64,000 nt of DNA from Suillus spraguei (Eukaryota; Basidiomycota; Agaricomycetes; Boletales; Suillaceae), in NCBI GenBank assembly GCA_016800925.1, contig JABCPU010000018.1, positions 186,001-250,000 on the forward strand, in the 5' to 3' direction. The notes under the pieces are model-generated. The model was not told the DNA's origin, ran no database searches, and saw only the letters and a program-made list of their open reading frames with translations. Positions 23,927-35,326 of the stretch are shown in pieces (the stretch's first letter is position 1; the number at the start of each line of letters is the position of its first letter). Position numbers and translations under genes: made by a program.

Positions 23927-24499
23927 ACAGAATAAGAATGGTCCCACCTTAGCGGAGCGAAAAGGCTATTTGCTCACTATAAGGGAATTGCTCGGTTGCC
24001 ACCGCAGATGCTAATGAGACGCTTGTCAAAAACAGGGTTTGACAGTCAGCGTGACTTTGCTCACTACATCAGTATATTCACCTGCTTCATAAGTGACAGC
24101 CAGGGCCCAAGTGCGCCAGATTTTTATGTCAGAAGTGGACATGGAAGAAGTGTTCATGTTGGAAGTTGATATTGGGAAATTAGACGCTGAATGCTGGATG
24201 TCCAGACTTTGGTGTTAAAGGGGGTGGAGATAGCAAGAATCAGATAAGGGAGCCTTGGATGATGTTGGCTTTCAAAGATGTATTATCATCCATTGCTCAA
24301 TGAAATACCAGATGATTGGATGTGTGCTGGATATCAGATATTCATTTGTCGAGACCCAGGTCTTGGAACTCAGTACCCTTAACTCAAATTTCGGTGGTCA
24401 GAACTTGGCATCTCATAGGGCAATCAATTTTTGCACCCCGGTGTCCACATTCTACAAGACAACCTAAGTGCCATAAAAGGCCATGTCAAGCAAGCACAT

Positions 24500-27349
24500 A
24501 TGCAAGATAACACCCGAAAGAGCGAGCTACTTTATGAGGTATTCTTCAGAACGCTGCCAGACGATGACCAAGTGAACCCAGACTTCGACTACGACCCTCC
24601 AATATGTGAATTCAGACCAATCACGAACCAGCAAGTACACAGAGCAATCGCGAAACTATCACCGTTCAAAGCCCCAGGACCCAATGGGATAAGCAACGTA
24701 GTATTCATGAAATGCGCTGACCTTCTTGTACCATTCATGGCACCAATATACAGAGCTACATTCACCCTTGAAGTGTACCCGAACGAATGGAAATGTTCCT
24801 CGACGATCGTACTCAGGAAGCCAGGAAGGCCAGACTACAGTGTCCCGAAGGCATATAGACCGATAACGCTATTAGACACGATGGCTAAGATCCTTTCATC
24901 ATGTGTTGCCGACGATCTAACATATATTGCAGAAGAACACCATCTATTACCCCCAACCCACTTCGGCGGTCGACCGGGACGATCAACGGTAGACTCCCTC
25001 CACCTGCTAACTAAGTTCATAACAAACAACCACGTTTCCCTACTCTTCCTTGACGTAAAGGCGGCCTTCCCGAGCGTGGTAGCAAGCAAGCTACTACACA
25101 ACCTCAGAAAAGCAAGAATACCAAAGGAATATGTAGATTGGTACAAACAAAGACTGGACAACAGAACGACGCATCTCTTTTTCGACGACTACCAGTCAAA
25201 CTTGTTCAATGTGTCAGATGGACTAGACCAGGGATGTCCGCTATCCCCAATGGGCTTCATCTTCTACAACGCACCAGTCCTGCGAGTCGCAGACCCGAGA
25301 CCCAGCAAAGGAGAACTGAGTCTAGGATTCATCGACGATGTAGCGCTAATAGCAAGAGGGCACTCATACGAGGAATCAAACGCAAAGGTCAAAAACATGA
25401 TGGAAAAGCAAGGAGGTGCACTTGACTGGAGCGAGGAATACAACGCTGAGTTTGAGCTAGACAAAACTGCACTAATTTGTCTTTCCAGGATATGAGTTCA
25501 AAGCACCGAAAACCCCAACAAGACAGTCCCTACGCCACGAGTACCCATCACCATCCGCGATCACACAATCCAACCTTCGAAGTTGCACAAATTTCTAGGA
25601 ATCATCATCGACGAAAATCTAAACTTCAAGGAGCAGGCGGCCCACGCACTGGCCAAAGGAACGAAGTATGCGCTAGCATGTAGCCGGATGATACGTCCGA
25701 CGAAGGGAATACACGGGAAACTGATGAAAAAACTGTATGAGGGAGTAATTGTCCCGAAGATGTTGTACGCCGCAGATGTGTGGTGCGCAGGTCTAGTAGA
25801 AAAGGGGAGGGGGAAAAGGGGGAAAGGGCGAGGAGCAAGAGGCTTCGCCTCGCAGATGGCGCGAGTGCAGAGAATGGCAACCATATCAATTGTGGGAGGA
25901 CTAAGATCAAGTCCCACAGACATGCTAGACGCGCACGCTAATGTACTACCTTTTCAGCAGACTCTTCGAAAAGCGTGCTACAGAGCCACGCTCAGAATGG
26001 CGACACTCCCACAGAAACATCCACTAGCCAAGGGAATCAAGAACGCATACGATTACGGCAAAGAGAGAGATTTTAAGGGGAAAAAATGCTATCCATCCCC
26101 ACTGCATAAGCTGATGTACGAATTCAGGATCAACCCATCGACGGTGGAAAATATAGACCCAGTCAGACACTACCCCAAGTGGGAGCCGGATGTAGACATC
26201 CACATAGCGGAGAAGGCCGAGACAGCAAAGATAGAAGACGGACTCGCCGATGAAAACCTAAGGGCGTACTCAGACGGGTCAATGGTGGATGGGGGAGTTG
26301 GAGGAGCAGCAGTGGTCATGAGAGGCAACGAAGTGATAGGAAGCAAGAGGTTTCACTTGGGGAGCGACCACGAGCATATGGTCTATGAAGCAGAGTTGGT
26401 GGGGATGATATTAGCAGTACAACTGCTGAAGGAGACGGGAGGAAGAAGGGGCACCATATCCCTAGGTGTCGACAATCAGGCAGCGATAAGAGCAACCGAA
26501 GCTTTCCGCTCACAGCCAGGACACTACCTCATGGACCAATTCCACGATGATCTTAGAAGACTCATCCCTGAGCACGACGAAAGAAAACTCAAAGTCAGAT
26601 GGATGCCAGGCCATGTAGGGATACCAGGGAATGAAGAGGCAGACACTCACGCGAAACGCGCCACACGAGGCGAATCATCAGACACACGAGCCCAGCCAAA
26701 GTCGCTCCTAACCGAGGAAGGAGAACTCAGAATCCTACCAAGGAGCAAAGCGGCACTAAGACAACACTTCTACGCAAAGATCAAAAAAGAGGCCACCACC
26801 ATCATGGAGAACTCACCGCGCTACACACTGCTCAAATCAGTCGACACGTCAGCACCATCAAAGAAGTTTGCAAAGAAGATAGAGAAGCTACCGAGACGTC
26901 ACAGCTCACTGATGTTTCAACTCCGCACGGGACATATAGCACTCAACAAACACCTCAAATGAATAGCGAAATCCCCAACGGCGCGTTGCCCAGCATGCGA
27001 AAACCATGACGAAACGGTACACCACTTCATCCTAGTCTGCCCAGCATACGTGAACCAGAGAGAACAAATGAGGAAAGAAGTCGGAGCAAGACAATGCAAA
27101 ATCGAGTACCTGCTGAACGAAAGCAAGGGAATGAGAGCAACGTTGACGTACATCGCGCGCACGAGAAGATTGGAACAAACCTTTGGAGATGTAACCCCCC
27201 AGCGGAAAAGGAGAAGGAATAGAGGAAATGCGACAACAAGTCGCACAAATCATATCAAGAGCCTGAAGAAGGCCCTAACGTCCGCGCGCAAGCCAGGACC
27301 ACTGTATAGCATAGACAACCAAAAAACGGACCAAAGCATATACGAATAG
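24500..27349 (+). pseudogene. LINE ORF2: RT, RNase H and C-terminal zinc knuckle, two TGA stops
   Basis: One frame is open from 24500 to 27349 except for TGA at 25493-25495 and 26960-26962. RT motifs are SPFKAPGPNGISN, HFGGRPGRSTVDSL, LLFLDVKAAFPSV (Asp of motif A), GLDQGCPLSPMG and GFIDDVALIA (FIDD of motif C). RNase H follows with LRAYSDGSM, YEAELVGMILA, GVDNQAAIRA and GNEEADTHAK. After the second stop comes the usual C-terminal finger CPACENHDETVHHFILVC. Both stops stand where Arg would fit, so each may derive from CGA. Length from RT to the C-terminus looks normal. Confidence 0.9.
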
Positions 27350-27430
27350 ATTAGATGTACAGTAGGTAGTGTCCATCATAGGGCATAGCCCCAACGGACA
27401 ATAAACAAGGATCAAAAAAAAAAAAAAAAA
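24500..27430 (+). mobile_element. 5'-truncated non-LTR retrotransposon (LINE, Tad1-like)
   Basis: A 2.93-kb insertion ends in about 17 A residues (27414-27430). It is flanked by an 11-bp duplication, AGCAAGCACAT (24489-24499) and AGCGAGCACAT (27431-27441), one mismatch. It begins directly in the reverse-transcriptase ORF; ORF1 and the endonuclease are missing, as expected for incomplete target-primed reverse transcription. Assignment to the Tad1/I group rests on RT plus RNase H plus a C-terminal Cys/His motif. Confidence 0.92.
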
Positions 27431-28181
27431 AGCGAGCACATGCTGCTCTCTTCAGAAGAATCTTAACTTTGGTTGGCCATCGGTTGGCCATTATCATGGA
27501 AAGTATTCTCGGAACTCGGAACTTGGTATGCTTCATCTGAATTTCGGGGGTTGGAACTGGGTGTCTTGTAGGGCAACACAAGCCTCGCACCCCGGTTTCC
27601 ATTCTACAAGACAACCTAAGTGCCATAAAAGGCCATGTCAAGAGAGCACCTGCTGCTCCCGGAACTTGGTATGCTTCACTCGAATTTCGGAGGTCAGAAC
27701 TGGGTGTCTTGTAGTTTTCACATTCTACAAGACAACCTAAGCACCATGAACGGCCATGTCAAGAGAGCACATGCTGCTCTCTTTGGAAGAATCTCAACTT
27801 TGGTTGGCCATTTATCATGGAAAGTATTGACTGAATTATGTGTCAAGACCTGGGTCTCGGAACTTGGAACCCGGTATGCTTCATTTGAATTTCGGGGGTT
27901 GGAACTGGGTGTCTTGTAGGGCAACACAAGCCTTGCACCCCAGCTTCCACATTCTACAAGACAACCTTAGCGCCATAAAAGGCCATGTCAAGAGAGCACC
28001 TGCTGCTTTGGGAACTCAGTAACTGTGATTTATTACCTCCTCTGATTTGGATGATATGCAACTACCTCAGCTCCATCATGTCTACAACTATCATACACAT
28101 GGGCCCACCCGTCTATATTCTATACCACCCTCAGCCCACCCATCTAATACCCATCTAATTTAATATGTGTCTGGGCCCACC

Positions 28182-28931
28182 TGTCATATACCATACTTCT
28201 GATCCCAGATCCGATCAATTCTATTTCTGTCCAGTCCACAGATCCTGTCCGGATTGCCCATCCAAATGTGCCCACTTCTCGCACTCTAACTCCCTTGTGG
28301 ATATCTGCGTCTGTCTCCTTTTGTCATTCCTTCTGTTTCCGGTATCCTGGCTGTGTATATTTCTGTCCTGTGTCACTGATCCGTTACCTGTGTTTCATTT
28401 CCGATTCGTGCTTACTGATCTGCTGTACATTAACTAATAGACTTCCATTATACATCATACATAGCCCTTGGTCTTGGACTCCTTGATTATCCATGCTAGT
28501 TACTTACAGTATATAAACCACTTGTAGATCTCCATAGAACCTTAGTTTGAATATCATCTTAGATTCTGCTCATTCTGCTTCCTCCAGACTTGAGTCACTT
28601 TCCACTCTAAGTCATCTTCCGAGACTTGGGATTGATTCTTTTAGTCTATATCTCCGACTCTATCTTTGGATAGTCTACCTCTGTTAGTTTCTAGTTAGGA
28701 ACTTGTTCTGAAGCTAGCCTTAATCCTTGTTCCATCCCTATGCTCCGGATAACCTTCGGATGTATCATAACCGATACCTTTGGACGTCTGGATCCGTCAC
28801 GCAACTCCTTCCGGATCTTCAGATGTATACCTACTCTCTGAAATAAGGGGCATTACTCGGGAAAGGGGCACAATGCATGAGCTGAGGCCAAAGCCCTTCA
28901 GATCTTTCACCCTTTGAGTACGGTCTTAACA
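28182..28931 (+). repeat. Solo LTR, family A (copy 4)
   Basis: This 750-bp copy starts TGTCATATACC and ends GGTCTTAACA, with perfect duplication CCACC (28177-28181, 28932-28936). Joining the flanks restores a CCCACCTGT-type degenerate repeat region. Confidence 0.95.
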
Positions 28932-30793
28932 CCACCTGTGTATGTGATAACAAGTACCCTTCACATACCTGTCTATCTGATACACATCTATCTTGATACA
29001 CCCATCTACATAATATCCAACTACCTCAGCCCATCTGTCTACCAAATATTCATGTACATCGGCCCACTCATCTACTCTACATATTCCTTGCATGGGCCCA
29101 CCCGCCATCATCGGGAATAATATTCCTCCCGGCCCATCCATCATGAACGAGGATATTTCTACCATGGGCCCATGGTCCGCTGGCCCATATCATATGGGAT
29201 ATTATGCATGTCCGTTCACTCGTATAATATGGAGATAGTTCACTGTAATATGTGGGTGCGAGGCCCTGACTGTCAAGTTGCCGGAAGCTCAAGAGCATAA
29301 GGTTCCAGATTGTCTTGGCATGTTGAGCCAAGACAGATACACCTTTCTTGTCCTGTAAGTATGTACATGCAACATTAACGCCTTGCACCATGCACCCAGA
29401 TCCTCAAGATGAGCTTCCAGAAGTTCCAGGCATGGCTGATGTCATCTTTGGATACTGGTCCTGCCATTCCTTTCTTGTCCATTATTTGATGGATGGATAG
29501 TCCTTCCAATCAAGTTCTCGATCAGACTCTGCAGGGACTATTCTCAGGCTGTCCACTCGGGAAGGCTTCTCGTTGGCAATGGTATTCAAGGTGTCATACA
29601 GGGGTGATGATAATGATGATGTCAAGGACACAGAGCTCGCGGAACCACGCATATTAATGATTACATTTCTATATCAGTTTTTTTTGAGTGTATATATGCA
29701 TATATCCAGTTGAATCAACTTACTGTAAAGTCTGGCATGTCATTGTCACAACCCACAAACAAATTAACGCAAGGGCAGAGACTAGGACTCAAACAAAGGT
29801 TATTCCAAAAGAAAAGAGGAGCAAGGACGTCTTGGATTGCTACAGTGTAGATACAAGAGGTTTGAACTAAAGAACTACTACAGCGAAACTAGCTAACTAT
29901 ATACACATATTGAAACTGAGATATAAACTGAGTTTGAAACTACTAACCAATCATAAAATAGAAGTGAGAATCATATGATGTGATAATTGTGACATAGTTA
30001 TGACATCATATTCTAGAAGGTTCTAAGATCATGTGATACTATCTTATCTTATCTTATCCGATAGCATCATAGAAAATCTCTTCATCTTCATCAGGGATTT
30101 CAGTTATAGAAGCGGATATTGGAATTTCAATAGGGTTAGGGTTTGTCTTAGCACTGGGTTCAGATGCTTTAGGAAAATTAAGAAAGGAATAATTATTTGT
30201 ATTTTGGAATTTGTGACAGTCGTATTGAGACCAGCATTCTCATTGACAAGCCTAAGTCTATCAGCTTGTAGACTGGCAACAGCATGCTGTAATTCAGTGA
30301 GCTGCTGTTTAAGTTGAGCAACAAGACCGTTGTTGGAGTCCTTGCATGCCAATGGATCTTGGCTGAGTAGAGAATCTAGAGAATCTAGATACATCTCAGA
30401 CTCACCATGTGTTTTATATAAGAATACGAGCTTCAATACATCAATGTAATTAATATGATGACTCATGCTAGGTTCTCGAATTGCTGTCGGGTGACACAAA
30501 TAGTATATGTTGCTGGGCCCAATATTCGGATCAAATGGCTGTGATAACAATCATGAAGTATTGATTTGAGATGTTAAGGAGTTGAGGTATCTAACAGATG
30601 AGATTATGTTTTTGAGGGACATGATGGTATGAGTTTGAGGCATGCTCAATTGGACTCAAGTCAAGAAAGGAAACTCACCAAGTCCACTACCAGGCATCAT
30701 TATGCTACCACCAGCTGTCCAAGACTTTCTGGACATGTCCTCTGATCCAGATCTTGATGGTTATCAAGCTGATACCAGGTGAGCTAGACCTGT
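28932..30793. other. Decayed transposon DNA with weak coding fragments
   Basis: To about 29160 the DNA is a degenerate CCCACCCATCTA-like repeat. On the minus strand near 29190-29391 the stretch AQHAKTIWNLMLLSFRQLD followed by GLAPTYYSEL resembles a block I remember from KDZ-linked hypothetical proteins. A minus frame at 30104-30550 contains a coiled-coil-like part (VAQLKQQLTELQHAVASLQ). A + frame near 30640-30770 looks coding and may be an upstream exon of the ORF at 31775. None can be named; the base composition is AT-rich. Confidence 0.35.
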
Positions 30794-31725
30794 TGTGACG
30801 AACAAACTCACGCTGAGCTTGAAACGGCACATTTTCATATAGGTGTCACATGGCTATCATTATCCTTACCCTTTGGCTTCACCATCCTACTTTACCATGC
30901 GTTTACCCCTATCTAACAGTATCATCCCACACTCCAAAGGCCTCATTGCAGCTTAGCAGCTGTACTACAGCAACTTTCCCACGAAGTGGTGATCTTCGGC
31001 AATCTCCGTGAACCCATTTGGAATCCTCAAGCAAGATTCACCGTCCGTCCAATGTCCATCCAGTCTCGCCGGTACGTGATGTTTTGTAAACTGTAGTGCA
31101 GTCTTATTACATGTCTGCTGTGTGTTAATCCTATCCCTTCCGTTTCCGTAGCTATTCCTTTCATATAAAATTCCTAGGGACCCATACTCTTTCCTTACTT
31201 CCCTCCTATAGTACACATGGTACTTAGGAATAGTCACCATTACTGTCACTATGAATAAAGTCCTTTACTGAAGTCACTGTTTCCTTAAGAATTGCTTTAC
31301 CGCGGCACGCACCACCGCTCTTTACCGCTTTCCCGCGCTTCACCACTAGCGCTACCGCTTTCTCACGCTTCACCGCTACACTACCGCTTGTTTTACCACA
31401 GAAGTTCCTGCACTTACCGCAGTTTTACCGCTCATACTACCACAGTTTTACTGTTCATGCTACTGCTTGCCTACCGCATTCCCACGCTTACCACTAGTTT
31501 TACCGCAAGTTTCCCATGGACCGGAGGTCACCGCTAGCATCTCACTACCTCTGACAGCAGTCACGCACCACAGGTTAGGCAATATTGAACTATACTAACT
31601 TAGCATTCCCTTTAGGGTCGAACGTTCTTGCCTTCGCAAGTGAAGCAGACTAGGTAGAGCACAAGACTCGCATACTAGCTCAGGCCATGGTTTATCTACA
31701 GCCCAGGCTAGATTGTATCTTTACA
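30794..31725 (+). repeat. Solo LTR, family D (copy 2)
   Basis: It starts TGTGACGAACAAACTCACGC and ends GATTGTATCTTTACA, matching 18421-19305 over long stretches (for example the CTTTACCGC-rich part and the segment before the end). Flanks CTGT and CCAT do not form a clean duplication. Confidence 0.75.
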
Positions 31726-31774
31726 CCATGTTTTTTGGTTCAAGATCTAACAATTTTATCTAGTATTAATACAG

Positions 31775-32229
31775 ATGATTCCAATGGCACCTGCTCTAGT
31801 ACCCTGTCATGACTTTGTCAGACAACCTACTTTCCAATCCCACATGTTGGCCATCTTCTCATGCTTGCAGGATTTGTGCATGTCTGGTGTCGCTAATGGA
31901 ATTACCACAAGTCACAAAGTGAGATTTTATCTTTATCTTTGGACCCTTCTCACTTGAGCAAATGTAGTGTGGCTACAACCACACCACTGGCTCTGAAAAA
32001 TGATCCAAGCAGCATCACAGAACCAGAAAGCGAGCCCAAGGATACACCTATACCATCTGCACCACCTGCTCTTCTCCCTCCAAAAAATGATCTGAGCAGC
32101 ATCACAGAACCGGAAAGTGACGTTGAAGAACCACCAATCAAGACCCCAATCAAGGGTGCAACCACCACTCCCAAAAAGAAAAGCTTCTTCAACACTCCGA
32201 GTCCCCCAGGACCTGACTCATTGTATTGA
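31775..32229 (+). pseudogene. Hypothetical protein fragment with proline/serine-rich tail
   Basis: A short frame from ATG 31775 (MIPMAPALVPCHDF) reaches a possible intron start near 31919. The tail in the next exon has two copies of SSITEPESE/D, then PKKKSFFNTPSPPGPDSLY and a stop at 32229. The family-D LTR ends 50 bp upstream, so the 5' part is probably separated. I do not recognise it. Confidence 0.3.
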
Positions 32230-32420
32230 AAGTATGTGTCATGAGACAAGGATGCAAAGTGGTATGATCGGTCAGGAACAGATCAGAGTTTTGATGCTGT
32301 TCATAAAATAAAGGTGGAGCTGCGCGACCTCCATTAAATAGTGTTGTAACTGATTCAATAGTGTGAATGTAAATATGCTTGTGTCCCTCATTGAACCAAC
32401 TTCTCTTCTGATGGGATCAC

Positions 32421-33923
32421 TGTTATGACCATGCAAAACCAGAGATTAGTAAGAAGTCCTGGTCTTACATGGGGTTGTACCGGAGGGTTGTAAGTCAAAG
32501 GGGCTTGGCCTCAGCTCGTACGCTGTGCCCCTTACCCGAGTATGTGCCCTTAATTTCGGATGAAGTCCAAGGGAGAGTTCTGGTGGAGTCCAGATGGAGG
32601 GTCCGGACGAACTCTAAGGCAGGATAGCTCAACAAAGCTCCGATGGACTTCCAGATGAGCGTGGGAATGCGCCGGAACTATTTCCGGAAGGTAGGGAGTA
32701 ATGGTAACACTACTGGAACAAGTTCCAAGTCGAACAGATGAAGGATGGTCCACTGGACAAAGTCCAGGGCAGGATAGGAGCAGAGCTCCGGAGGGAAAGA
32801 TGATTCATAGATGTCAGAGGATAGGATAGGATGGATCCGGAGGACTAGGGGTCCGAAGGTCCGGAGCTCAGACAAACGGACGAGCGGATGAACGGACGAG
32901 CGGACGAACGGACGAGCGGAGGAGCGGAGGAGCGGAGGAGCGGAGGAGCGGAGGAGCGGAGGAGCGGAGGAGCGGAGGAGCGGAGGAGCGGAGGAGCGGA
33001 GGAGCGGAGGAGCGGAGGAGCAGAGGAGCGGATGATCGGATGAGCATAGCTCTGTGGATCTTAGAGGAAGTGTTGGCTACTAGAGAGGAGTAGGTCCGGA
33101 TATGGTGTAGAGATAGTATAGACTACTCCGGACAAGGTCCGGAATAGAAACAGACAGTATAAGACTACCAACGGTAGAGTCGGAGGTGAAACAGATGATA
33201 GATGGAGATGGATGAAGTCCGAAAGGATTTATATGACATAGGATCAAAGCTCCGGCCTAGGGAGTGATCCCATAGGCCTGAGTCGGAAGCTTACAAGGGC
33301 CGGAGCCCAAGTGCAAGAAGGGAGATGGAGTTATATAGACATGATAACAGGATACAGAGTAATCAAAGGAATATACAGAAGTAGGAACAATGAATCAGAC
33401 TAAGGTCTGCAGGAGTTGTACTACAAGTTTTTATACTGTAGGCGCATGCCGAGGGTAAGTACGGATAGTCCGAGGCTATGTCTGAAGCATACGGAAACAC
33501 ATTAGTAAGTACAGCGGGACATAAGGCTATGAACTCGGAGATGAAGCTCGTACGAAATACTTATCAAGACGGAGGCAGAGATCACCGAGAACCGGAAGCA
33601 CAGAGATACCCAGAGCCGGAGACACAGGTATATTCTAAAAGGGGTAATGCGCAGGTGCGCGGGAATAGTTCGGATATGAACTCGGATCGGATATGGACAC
33701 GGATCGGATATGGACATGGATCGGATATGGACACGGATCGGATATGGACACAGATCGGATATGGACACGGATCGGATATGGACACAGATGGATATGGATT
33801 GGAGTGGATGGGTGGATCGGATATGTGAACTGGATTGGATGGGTCGATCAGATATGTGTAGGTTGGGTGTCTGGATGTCCATGGATTGGATTTGATCTAG
33901 ACCCGAATGTACGGTATATGACA
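32421..33923 (-). repeat. Solo LTR, family E (copy 1)
   Basis: This 1503-bp copy begins TGTTATGACCATGCAAAACC and ends GTACGGTATATGACA, with perfect duplication ATCAC (32416-32420, 33924-33928). In family orientation (TGTCATATACC first) it is minus. It holds an 8-bp GGAGGAGC array (about 32918-33025) and a 17-bp array (about 33680-33795). Confidence 0.95.
33680..33795 (-). repeat. 17-bp tandem repeat inside LTR family E
   Basis: The unit CGGATCGGATATGGACA recurs about six to seven times with T/C and A/G changes. Similar arrays are in the other two family-E copies (about 34510-34600 and 40600-40690). The period is not a multiple of three, so all frames stay open as different peptides; these short ORFs are not genes. 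Confidence 0.85.
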
Positions 33924-34410
33924 ATCACCTTCTGATGATGGGATCAGCTTCTGATAATGCATCTGATGATGTGATTACAACATACCTTCTATTCCTCATC
34001 AAGTACATCCTCCTCAATACCACTTATTCTCAATATATCTAATCCTGGTCGTTCAATAAGGTAGAAAAGAATGCCATTGATACCTGGAAATTGGTGGGGA
34101 ACCATTGCAACTACTGATTGAATAGTAGTAACCTCAACCAATCTCAATGAGGCATCTGCATGATATGTACATGCAAAGACCATTTGGAAAGACTGCTCGA
34201 GGAGTTCTGAGTGTGGTTGACTAAATTCAGAAACCAGCACGAATGTTGTTTTCTGCTGATTGTGAATCATCATATTCATATTGAAGTAGAAGTAGACTTC
34301 AGCAATGCTTGTATGTCTCTCAATGAGTAACTTTAAATTAAAAATCAATATATGTGATCAATCAATCAATCAAAAAACTTACCTTCACATTCTGTGCCAT
34401 TCTTGGCTGC

Positions 34411-35259
34411 TGTCATATACCGTACATTCAGGTCTGATCCATGGACATCTGGACACCCAATCAACATCCATCCGATCTGATTCACTTATCTGATCCATGT
34501 CCATATCCATCCGATCCCCCATCCGTCCATATCCGATCTGTGTCCATATCCGATCCATGTCCATATCCGATCCGTGTCCATATCCGATCCATGCTCATAT
34601 CCGAAACTATTCCCGCGCACCTGCGCGTTACTCCTTTTAGGTTAATACCTGTGTCCGGCTTTCGGTTATCTCTGCACCTCTGGCTTTCGGTTATCTTGAC
34701 TTCCGTCTTGATAAGATATTTCATACAAGTCTTATTTCCGAGTTCATAGCCTTGTGTTCCGCAATGCCTCAAACATAGCCTCAGACTATCCTTACTTGCC
34801 TTCCGGCATGCTACCTACAGTATATAAACTTGTAGTACAACTCCTGCAGACCTCAGTCTGATTCATTGTTCCTACTTCTGTATATTCCTTTGATTACTCT
34901 GTATCCTGTTATCATGTCTATATAACTCCATCTCCTTCTTGCACTTGGGCTCCGGCCCTTGTAAGCTTCCGACTCAGGCCTATGGGATCACTCCCTAGGC
35001 CGGAGCTTTGATCCTATGTCATATAAATCTTTTCAGACTTCGTCCATCTCCGTCTATCATCTGTTTCACCTCCGACTCTACCGTTGGTAGTCTTATACTG
35101 TCTGTTTCTATTCCGGACCTTGTCCGGAGTAGTCTATACTATCTCTACACCATATCCGGACCTACTCCTCTCTAGTAGCCAACACTTCCTCTAAGATCCA
35201 CAGAGCTATGCTCATCCGATCATCCGATCATCCGATCATCCGCTCCTCCGCTCCTCCGC

Positions 35260-35326
<67 letters not shown>

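Larger units (their letters stand above)
21169..24069 (-). repeat. Solo LTR, family B (second abutting copy), interrupted
   Basis: The parts 21169-21994 and 23931-24069 together give 965 bp, the family length. The right flank is TCAG (24070-24073), the same tetranucleotide that flanks the first copy. Joining 20207 to 24070 reconnects the TET/JBP frame (TYEAGEYTE to QKFNEEK). The interruption is a + oriented family-B LTR. Confidence 0.85.
17125..24157 (-). pseudogene. TET/JBP-family 2-oxoglutarate/Fe(II) dioxygenase gene, split by LTRs
   Basis: TET/JBP enzymes oxidise the methyl group of 5-methylcytosine or thymine in DNA. Reading leftwards, the likely start ATG at 24155-24157 leads to IWRTWALAVTYEAGEYTE, interrupted at 24070. 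The frame goes on at 20203 with DTDLVMACDRLADVLIKA, then VDKPATILDASGTIIAWYLP (about 19850-19910), SLAWFQQGHKVGSDE and AIASAALRVMHPQQYFAG (19380-19450), breaks at 19305 and resumes at 17451. The last block holds the metal ligands: His and Asp of NHQD (about 17398-17406), the distal His of GRIVRHGV (17254-17256) and Arg of GDR (17227-17229). So the catalytic core is preserved although the gene is cut twice by LTRs. Small introns are likely in the middle part. It converges on the KDZ transposase; such linkage is known from fungal genomes (Iyer and colleagues on TET/JBP and KDZ). Confidence 0.8.
24330..28020. repeat. Tandem repeat of about 130-230 bp, split by the LINE
   Basis: Four copies of a unit containing GGAACTGGGTGTCTTGTAG, CATTCTACAAGACAACCTAA and AAAGGCCATGTCAAG are seen: one before the LINE (about 24350-24499) and three after it (about 27510-27650, 27655-27780, 27850-28000). 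The LINE 24500-27430 sits in the array. The unit has short inverted parts (CTTGTAG / CTACAAG). No coding function is visible. Confidence 0.7.
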
